Source: Rutpela maculata (Eukaryota > Arthropoda > Insecta > Coleoptera > Cerambycidae). Taken from it: a stretch of 64,000 nucleotides of DNA. This document shows, piece after piece, positions 57,113-64,000 of this stretch (its first letter is position 1; the number at the start of each line of letters is the position of its first letter). The notes below the pieces were generated by a model. It saw only the letters and a list, made by a program, of their open reading frames with translations, was not told the origin of the DNA and did not search any database. The stretch lies in contig OW386293.2 in NCBI GenBank assembly GCA_936432065.2, positions 41,263,923-41,327,922 on the forward strand, read 5' to 3'. The position numbers and the translations under genes were made by a program.

Positions 57113-57364
57113 TCACAACGCCTTTAATTTGGTTTCTTGGTTCTCTGATGACAGTGATTTATCAGGCACCACCGAAGAATTTTCTTCCTCCTTTTTATTC
57201 CAACTGCAGTCGCAATTAAATTGCGGGCATTTTTCATTGTCACCCACCTGCTTCACGGCATTTTTCTCCCATGGGTTCCAAAATTTTAGTATTATTGGTT
57301 GTATGTATCGATGGAAAATGAATAGGAGCAGTGGAATTATAAAGCAAGGCACACAGCCAGCCAT
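57113..57364 (-). CDS. UPF0729 / C18orf32-family small membrane protein
   Basis: Complete 83-aa frame. It starts MAGCVPCFIIPLLLFIFHRY, giving the CxPC motif and a single N-terminal hydrophobic segment (about residues 4-20), then QPIILKFWNPWEK, all diagnostic of the UPF0729 family. The C-terminal half is polar with three Cys (KCPQFNCDC) and many acidic residues, and varies in the family. I chose Met at 57364 and not the upstream in-frame Met, because a splice acceptor (TTTTTTAG) ends 9 bases before it. Human C18orf32 belongs to this family and is reported as membrane or lipid-droplet associated; the molecular role is not settled. The gene is transcribed away from MRG15. Confidence 0.88.
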   Translation of the reverse strand: MAGCVPCFIIPLLLFIFHRYIQPIILKFWNPWEKNAVKQVGDNEKCPQFNCDCSWNKKEEENSSVVPDKSLSSENQETKLKAL

Positions 57365-57373
57365 TTTTTTTCT

Positions 57374-57432
57374 AAAAAACAAAGCATAGTAAATAGTAAT
57401 TAATTTAGTAGGTATTACTTAATGTTTCATAC
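57374..57432 (-). other. 5' UTR intron of the UPF0729-family gene
   Basis: On the minus strand the donor GTATGA (57432-57427) and acceptor TTTTTTAG define a 59-base intron, a typical small insect size. The upstream exon would run to about 57480. Splicing is inferred from site quality only. Confidence 0.55.
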
Positions 57433-57599
57433 CTTCTATTTCCTACAGAAATACAAAGTTTTCAACGTAAATGCAATGTCAACAAATAGGGAATGAAAAA
57501 GTAAATTGTCAACTGTCAACTCATAATTTAAAATTTTCCAAGGGAGTGCGAGCTACGTTCAGAGATTTCAGATTAGAGTATATTATAATACAAACTACC

Positions 57600-57990
57600 T
57601 GGGGCGAGCGTAGAGGCGACTTCAATGTGAATATCAGTCGATATTCCGTTGAAGCAACGTCGAGCGCAGTTAGTACTTGGATGGGTGACCCACCTATCTT
57701 GGGAAATACAGCATTCTCGTCCCACCTTCTAGCGGCTTGTATATCAGTGTATACGCGCAAATTACGTAATTTCAGACGAGGATTACGTAGTGGATATACC
57801 ATCTTTCGGAGGGGATGTAAAGCAGTCCCTTGTCTATTAAATGTTAGGCAAATAAAAGATCCCCGCTCTTCTTAAGGGAAGCGGTTCGGCAAAATTTCCA
57901 GGTTGGGGATAGCTCGTCTCCTGGCGTCGGTGATAGGCCCTGGTAGCGGAAATAGGCCGACGTTAAATAGTTAAAAAAAAAAAAAAACAT
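57600..57990 (+). mobile_element. 5S-rRNA-derived SINE (SINE3-like)
   Basis: TTAGTACTTGGATGGGTGAC (57670-57689) is the box C region of 5S rRNA, preceded by GAAGCAACGTCGAGCGCAG, also 5S-like. An unrelated 3' body of about 250 bases and a poly(A) tail of 15-16 (about 57972-57987) complete the unit. It lies between two divergent gene promoters and would be transcribed by Pol III in the plus direction. Confidence 0.72.
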
Positions 57991-58886
57991 ACTACCTACA
58001 TAGGGAGGAGCAAGATTTGTAGAGTATAAAAGGTTGCTTAATAACTCACGATCCCCACCAAAAAATGTCATTAGCCAATGAACAGCTGGTGTGAAATCAC
58101 ATTAGATGCAGGGCCTTATTCAAAATATTGTAAGAATTTGTGTAATGTTAATTAAGCAAAGAACTCGTAACTGGCACGGGCTCGCAATGACCCGCTTTTG
58201 AGGTCGTATTTAATTACCCTCGCATTTTGAATCACTGTTCTGCATGGTAGTAATCAGGATAAGTTGTAGAATGTAACACTACAGATTATAGTATACTTCA
58301 GACCATATTCCGGACCACTATGGACAGTTCTTCTAGAGTGAGATAACTGCGCCGCTACTGCGTGCGCGAACGTAGTCTGATTGTTCATCTCCGCGCTCAC
58401 GTCTCACCTAAAAGCTGTATATTAGAGAACATTATACTCTACACCACCCCCCCCCCCCCCCCAACTTTGTCAGACTTGACAAAAGTTGGAAATTTGAGAC
58501 AAAAGTTGGGAATTCTTGGATTTTTTTTTAGATTTTCTATACATCAGGAATTATTTATGAAGTTTGAAAAATAATTAGCTCGTTACGGCTCTGACTTTCT
58601 GACTCCTAAAAGTACTAGTGCAGCTACATAAGTTGAAGAGACACATTTACACTGGTGTACAGAGTGTAGGATTTTTAACAAAGCTATAGAGTGTGCTGAG
58701 GGTTGATATCGGCTGATATTAGAGAACGCACTCCAATTGTATTCGTATTTTGATTTTTGACAAACAACAGCAACAGTTAAAAAGCTTAAATACGGTACTT
58801 TTAACAAAACACTTTTGGTGTGCAATTTAATATTAGTTTTATTTACTGGTGTCTGATTCAATATTTCCATAATCACGGAAGACCTA
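57991..58886 (+). promoter_or_regulatory. Upstream region of MRG15
   Basis: No coding signal is seen. It contains a C16-17 run (about 58446-58462). The 5' UTR of MRG15 is expected near 58800-58886, but no TATA or initiator element stands out. Assignment is by position only. Confidence 0.4.
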
Positions 58887-59419
58887 ATGCCTCCAAAATT
58901 AAAATTCTCTGAAGGTAAGACAGTGTATTAGTAGCAGAAATATTTATGTTAAATCATCAAATTTCAGGAGAAAAAGTGCTGTGTTTTCATGGGCCGCTTA
59001 TTTACGAGGCAAAGTGCTTAAAATCTACTATTACCAAAGAAAAACAAGTTAAATACTTCATCCACTACGCTGGATGGAATAAAAAGTAAGCATTATTTAT
59101 TTGAACACAAAAATTATTTCCTTTAATATATTTAGTGATATTTGAAGCTTTAGGCGTTTCTGTTTTTTGGATTGTGGAATCCGACATAACTGCAAACAGT
59201 GCAAACCTTGTTTTAGTTGGGATGAATGGGTTCCTGAGAGCAGAGTTTTAAAGTATAATGAGACTAACGTAGCCAGACAGAAAGAAGTACAAAAAGCCCA
59301 CTCTGCACAGCCTAACAAGTCGAAGAAGAGTGCCAAGAAAACCAGCACCTCAAAATCTGATTCTGTTAAAGGTGATGGTGATTCCAGAGCTAGTACCCCA
59401 ATAGCCGAGGTAGCCAAAG
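58887..59419 (+). CDS. MRG15: MRG15 (MORF4L1 homologue), first three coding exons
   Basis: A chromodomain protein of the NuA4/Tip60 acetyltransferase and Rpd3S-type deacetylase complexes. Exon 1 is 58887-58914 (MPPKLKFSE). Exon 2 is 58967-59085 (GEKVLCFHGPLIYEAKCLK, then VKYFIHYAGWNK). Exon 3 is 59217-59419 (WDEWVPESRVLKYNETNVAR, QKEVQKAHSAQ, then a Lys/Ser-rich linker). All junctions have GT-AG sites and restore the family sequence: HYAGWNKN-WDEWVPESR is exact across intron 2. The aromatic residues of the chromodomain (F, Y, W) are present. Exon 3 ends in phase 1 before GTAAGA. The MRG domain exons are not in the window, so intron 3 exceeds 4.5 kb. Confidence 0.93.
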
Positions 59420-61093
59420 GTAAGAAGTTTAATCCAAGTGTGTTAAATTAGTTTTTGGGAAACTTGAATCAACTCTCCAGCATAGGCTCTGTTTTTAAAA
59501 TGTGACTACTTATTTTCGCCTTATGTAAAGCATTATTGAATTAGTACCAGTGGTGAACCAACACAAGCTGAGTTGCCATCCAACCAACACCCTGATGTCC
59601 ATTGATTAAGGGACATTCGTTTAAATGAAACTTTGATTTACTAGTTGGGTCCAAAATGCAAATAATGCAAAACTTTGCAACGACTGCAATTTTTTTCTTT
59701 CATCTTACTTGATTTTTAGTTGGTATTTGTTTTTGGAATGTTTTAAAAGATGAGCTACCCAGCAAAGAAACTTATTTTTCAATAAACACTTAACCAAGAG
59801 CTAAATATTGCTTGTAGATATATTTATTATGAAGATTTTTACATATTCGAAGGCAATACTAAGAAATTACTAAAGCCTTTGCAGTCAATGTTAAGGGAAT
59901 GTTTTGATGAAGTAAGTACCCATTTCTCTTATCATATCAACAGCTAATTTTCAGCATTGGTCATCATAATGGCTGATAATTCACAGCTGCTCTGTCAGTT
60001 TACCACCAATAACTGGTTGATCAAAATTCATTACAGCTTTTATACTTTGCATATATGCCTGTTATAATGCGTAAGTTAATAATTATTTAAACTTTTGTCA
60101 TATTTCTCATTAGTAATCACCATATTTATTTTTGTTGTGGGTGTAGGGAAGCTATGCTTTTCCTGTGTAATTTTTTATGAGGAAGCACATACTGTAGTTC
60201 ACTAACTGTTATTTCCTCAATCTTTTAAAATGATAACATGTTTCTCAGGGTTTCTGTTATAAATGGCAACCGATGAGTTTAAAATAACTTTGTGAGGTTA
60301 TGGTACATTGATGAAGTTTAGAAATCATTGAATATTGTTTAAAGTGAATAAAATAAGTAAGATGTTGGCAAGATATGATTTCAAGAAAGATATATACTAA
60401 TGATGAGCAATTTTTTCTGAAACATTAATGGGAATATGTGTTTTTTTAATGAAAATTTTTATAATAACACAATCTGGCTCAGGTGTCAACTTAATTGTCT
60501 GCTCAGTTGTCTGTCTGCTTTTCTAACGATCCATGTCTCAGAGACGTAAAGAAAAATGGAGGAAACTAGGGTCTTAGCAAGTCTCTGATCTTTTAATACA
60601 ATCAATAGGTATTTTTTTTTTGAAAAAATAGTGTAAGTCGATTTCTCTTTTTTAAAATATTTTGATAAGTTGGGGTTAGCTGCCACTTTTGTGAGAAGTT
60701 CAATCACAAATATCTCGTGAACCATTGATACTATGACAAAAATGGTTTTTTGTTCAACACTAAACTCTCTGTAAATTTCCTAACAGGCTCATTTTCGTAG
60801 AACTAACCGTTTACATGTTACAACTTGTCAAAGTTTGTAAAAAGTAGTTTTTCTAGTAGACTGTAGATCGTACATTAAAAAATCAAATAGTAATTTTATA
60901 GATCCCTATATTCTCGACAGTTTATGTGAGAGACGCCATTTTATAGGACTTATATATTTAAAAAAAATAGCTTTTTCAAAATATTTCCTAAGCTATTCAT
61001 CGTACACTTAAATATGTTGTTATCAATTTTTTGGAGCACTCAAGTTTCTGCAATTTAGTTTGCAATTAAATATTTTTCTGTCCGATCAACAAC
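59420..61093 (+). other. MRG15 intron 3, first part
   Basis: No further MRG15 exon was found: the KKRxRxDP region and the MRG domain are absent. The sequence is AT-rich. A minus-strand 79-codon frame at 60486-60725 ends in a vaguely RT-like piece, LAKTLVSSIFLYVSETWIVR, reminiscent of the end of a LINE RT, so a small LINE fragment may lie here. Confidence 0.55.
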
Positions 61094-61833
61094 ACAGGTC
61101 TGCGAGGTTTTGTCCTTGGGCAGATGGGGGTCATTTGCGAAGTAATTTTTCGTGCTGAATCCGAATTTAGCCTCAGAATTGGCCCACCACGTCAGGATTT
61201 TAAAATATTCGAGGTTAAGTCCTTAAAAAAAATTTTTTTTGTCTACTTTTGAGGTAATGTATACGGTTCAAAAATTTGTTCAGCTTATTTCTAATAAATA
61301 CATCATTTAGTACCATCCTTCCTCTTTAAAATAAGCTTTCGACTGACCATCTATGATGTTTCCTAGCAAAGTTATAGCCATTTTAAGGTGACATGAATTA
61401 ACCATGATCCCCTACAACTCGATAATCTTAACCAAACGACTCCAAACGAATCAAGATTTAAAGCTAAAAAAAAAATTATCTCAAATGAGTTGGTTAAGAT
61501 TGTTGGGTTGTAGGCGATCATGGTTTCAAATTCATGTCACCTTAAAATGGCTATAACTTTGTGAGGAAACATCATAGATGATCATTCGAAAACTTATTTT
61601 AAAGAAAAAGGATGGTGCTGAATGATGTATTTATTAGATATAAGCTGAAAAAATTTTAGAATCCTATATATTACCTCAAAAGTTGCTAAAAAAGCCATTT
61701 TTTTTAAGTACTTAACCTCAAATATTTTAAAATCCTAACGTGATGGGCCAATTCTGAAACCAGATTCGGATTCAGCACGAAAAATTACTTTGGAAATGAC
61801 CCTCAGCTGCCCGACCTTTACTGGCAAACCTGT
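61094..61833. repeat. Foldback repeat in MRG15 intron 3
   Basis: The ends ACAGGTCTGCGAGG and CTGGCAAACCTGT begin arms of about 350 bases. Shared landmarks: TCGTGCTGAATCC, CACCTTAAAATGGCTATAAC-type and AACATCATAGATG segments. The centre is near 61460-61470. No coding capacity. Confidence 0.85.
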
Positions 61834-62510
61834 ATAATATTTTTTTTTTATTTTGCAGAAAAGTTTTAAATAGAAATTGTAAAGAAGTTAATGCTCTACA
61901 AGTTTGCAGTTACATATTTTTAAGTCTGATCAATAGTTATTGAAATATTTTGAAAAAACTTTTTTTTTTTATTTTGATCGGCTGTAGCTCGTAAACTATT
62001 ACTTAGTTCTACAGAATGTCTGTGATAGAAATTAGTGCTCTTCAAGATTTCTATTTGACATTTTAATATATAAATACTGCTTTTTGAGAAATTTGATGCT
62101 CTATCATTCGTAAACGTTTAGTTACACGCAGGGTTGGAAAAAAAACAGTTTTTTTTTCATTTTAAACAAAAAACCAGTTTTTTTTGTTTTGAATAGTTTT
62201 TTTTGTTTAAAACGGGTTTTTTTAAAGTTTTAAATGGTATGTTTAAAACATGTTTAAAACAGGCTTAAAATGTTTAAAACTATATTCAACTAAAATTAAA
62301 TGGTGTCAGGCACACTCTGTCTGCTACTACTAGTTGATGTTAGATGGCGCTCTTAAACGGATTTTACAGCGCTCTGCAAATAAAATGCTCAGTTTAGCGC
62401 ACGTGACCACTATATCAGAATTATTTATCGGAATGGACCATCATCGGCACTTTTCTTGCTTTTCCACAAACTCCAAAATAATACATTTATTTAAAACATC
62501 TATGTTAACA
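61834..62510. other. AT-rich intron sequence with GTTTTAAAC-like runs
   Basis: 62120-62290 is made of repeated GTTTTTTTTGTTTTAAAAC-like segments after GGGTTGGAAAAAAAAC, resembling the end of some DNA transposons. A matching second end was not found. Confidence 0.4.
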
Positions 62511-63292
62511 ATATGTTAAACAATAACAATTATTCATAAAAAATCATTAGAAACATGTAGAAGTTGAAAAGAAAGTCTTATAATATTATAATATTAATTA
62601 CAAAAATACATGCATTTAAAACGGAGATGACATATAACGGCAGTCTGTAGAGAAGTTAATTATAAAACGACGAGAAACGGGTACTAATTTAGAAACTCGC
62701 TGATAGCGACGGAAAAAAAAGACAATCACGACAGTTTAATCTGACATTATATTTAACGTCAAATTCAACTGACGTTCATAGGTTACAATTCGGTATAGTT
62801 TAACAGTATTCTTAACGGCGCTAGATTAGAATGTTATTCATGCTTTGACTTCCTAAAAGGCTTTAATCTGCTTTTATGTATTTTATCTAGTTTATGTTGG
62901 AATAAAGTGCAGTTGTTTTTGTTAACTATTGATTATTTATGAAGCTCCCTAGACGCCCCATAATACTAGGATGATCAATAAATTAAGAAAGGAAATTTAA
63001 AAACTCGCCGTTGAAAAACTATATGAAAGAAACTGTGAAAGTCGTCTAAAGTCGGTGAACACAATCAGTCGGAAATGGCGTTGGATTGTAGTTATAAATG
63101 CCCTTTGAATTATGTGTGTTATAAATACATATCATTGTTTATTGCTTAGATAGATACTAGCATAAAGTACTTACCTATTTATTATTTTTTGTTATAATAC
63201 AGACCTTTCTTGATATCTTCGTAAGTCTCATTCTGACTCTTCTTAGAAGTGAGTATCAATGGATAATAAATAATTTCTTTAGTAGAATAAAG
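62511..63292. repeat. Dispersed repeat, right copy (inverted relative to 229-1391)
   Basis: Pairs with 229-1391 with a 350-base deletion near 62805. Landmarks: ATTAGAAACATGTAGAAGTT, GGGGCGTCTAG-type and TTTGAATTATGTGTGTTATA segments. The LINE at 63300 begins directly after its end. Confidence 0.8.
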
Positions 63293-63299
63293 GAGACAT

Positions 63300-64000
63300 A
63301 AACGATTTGAACAATTACCGGCCCTTAGCAGTTATACCCACATTTGCAAGACCTATAGAGGTAGCTTATAACAATAGACTTACAGAACATTTACAAAAGA
63401 ACAATCTGTTCACACAAACTCAATTTGGATTTCGACGTCAACGCTCAACCATAGACGCTAATTTAAAAATGGTCACAGATATATTACGTGCCTTTGAGAG
63501 ACACGAGATATTGGCAACCTTCTGTGATCTCTCGAAGGCATTTGATTGCGTATGGCATTAGAGGTCATACTATGGCATTAGAGGTCCCCCACTTGATTTT
63601 ATAATACACTACCTTCAAAATAGAGCCCAAGTGGTGGATTATAATGGGGAGAGATCTTCGACGATGTTAGTAAGTGCAGGAGTGCCTCAAGGATCTATAC
63701 TGGGCCCACTTCTGTTTCTTTTGTATATGAATGATTTTTCTAGCTACATGAACATGGTAAATACTATACAATATGCCGACGACACCACCCTTTATAGTAC
63801 AGGGACAGATTTAGGTGAATTAAATGAAATTAATGCCTCTGCTCAAACACGTGCAGAAAATTGGTTTGCTGCTAACAGATTGTCGCTTAACAAAGATAAA
63901 ACAATATGTTTAAACTTTACGTTGAAAAATTGCCTGAACAATGAGTCCACTAAATTCCTAGGTATAATCCTGTACAAAAGCTTAACATGGAAGGACCATA
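63300..64000 (+). pseudogene. LINE reverse transcriptase, running off the window
   Basis: NNYRPLAVIPTFARPIEVAY (fingers), LFTQTQFGFRRQRSTIDA, TFCDLSKAFDCVWH (palm, catalytic Asp) lead to a stop at 63559-63561. This lies in a small local duplication of TATGGCATTAGAGGTC, accompanied by loss of about 8 codons. The same frame then continues PPLDFIIHYLQNRAQVV, SAGVPQGSILGPLLF, TIQYADDTTLY (YADD) and STKFLGIILYKSLTW to the end. The order and motifs fit Jockey or a close non-LTR group. The N-terminal endonuclease is absent. Confidence 0.85.

Noticed and set aside
57670..57710. A genuine 5S rRNA gene
   Set aside because: Only the box C part is well conserved, the remainder is unrelated, and a poly(A) tail follows, as in SINE3 elements.
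57471..57875. 134-codon plus frame and overlapping minus frame upstream of MRG15
   Set aside because: They overlap the 5S-derived SINE and the first exon of the UPF0729 gene; nothing protein-like is seen.
59097..59417. 106-codon minus frame opposite MRG15 exon 3
   Set aside because: It is antisense to a confidently identified exon and resembles no protein.
1..63292. The whole 62-kb interval as one giant transposon (Maverick/Polinton-like) bounded by terminal inverted repeats
   Set aside because: The repeats are diverged and unequal, host genes lie between them, and no polymerase, integrase or capsid gene is present.

Overview
The window looks like nuclear DNA from an insect. It is AT-rich, genes have short exons with GT-AG introns, and three host genes are recognisable. 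Most of the sequence is decayed mobile DNA: mariner-like elements, a Ty3/Gypsy element, Jockey-like and other non-LTR elements, a Helitron, hAT MITEs and many foldback repeats. No prokaryotic or CRISPR feature is present. The species cannot be fixed from the sequence.

Host genes. (i) 5899-6225 (+) is the last coding exon of a divergent COP9 signalosome subunit 2 (CSN2) homologue. (ii) 57113-57364 (-) is a complete 83-aa UPF0729/C18orf32-family protein with a small intron just upstream of its ATG. (iii) 58887-59419 (+) holds the first three coding exons of MRG15 (MORF4L1 homologue, chromodomain). The third MRG15 intron runs to the end of the window. Genes (ii) and (iii) are divergent, with a 5S-rRNA-derived SINE between them.

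Layout. 1-5.6 kb: half of a dispersed inverted repeat, a foldback repeat, and a long-TIR element with a gene remnant. 5.9-6.3 kb: CSN2 exon. 6.3-11.9 kb: deleted Gypsy element, then a Helitron. 12.4-15.9 kb: TA-type foldback element split by a CCC-ended element carrying tRNA-like sequences. 16.0-19.5 kb: long-TIR element with a broken gene. 19.9-23.5 kb: concentric palindromes centred on a mariner. 25.5-28.0 kb: non-LTR copy with a 20-bp target duplication. 28.8-35.5 kb: mariner split by a second CCC-ended element. 36.3-41.0 kb: third CCC-ended element. 42.0-44.7 kb: third long-TIR element. 44.7-45.9 kb: hAT MITE split by a fourth CCC-ended element. 46.9-48.6 kb: fourth copy of the long-TIR gene family. 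48.6-56.5 kb: LINE fragments, a perfect 65-bp palindrome and other TIR elements. 57.1-64 kb: the host gene pair and the MRG15 intron.

Two recurring systems stand out. The first is a family of elements with very long TIRs built from tandem subrepeats. They surround genes carrying a conserved GCDTTS motif, acidic DAD/GEDxD motifs resembling FEN/XPG (PIN-fold) nucleases, and a Cys-rich tail. Three such elements and a fourth gene copy occur here. The second is a family of four elements ending in CCCWNAYAGCA, three of whose boundaries can be read exactly because they interrupt other repeats. They carry tRNA-like passengers and arrays of GGACGTCC-like subterminal motifs.
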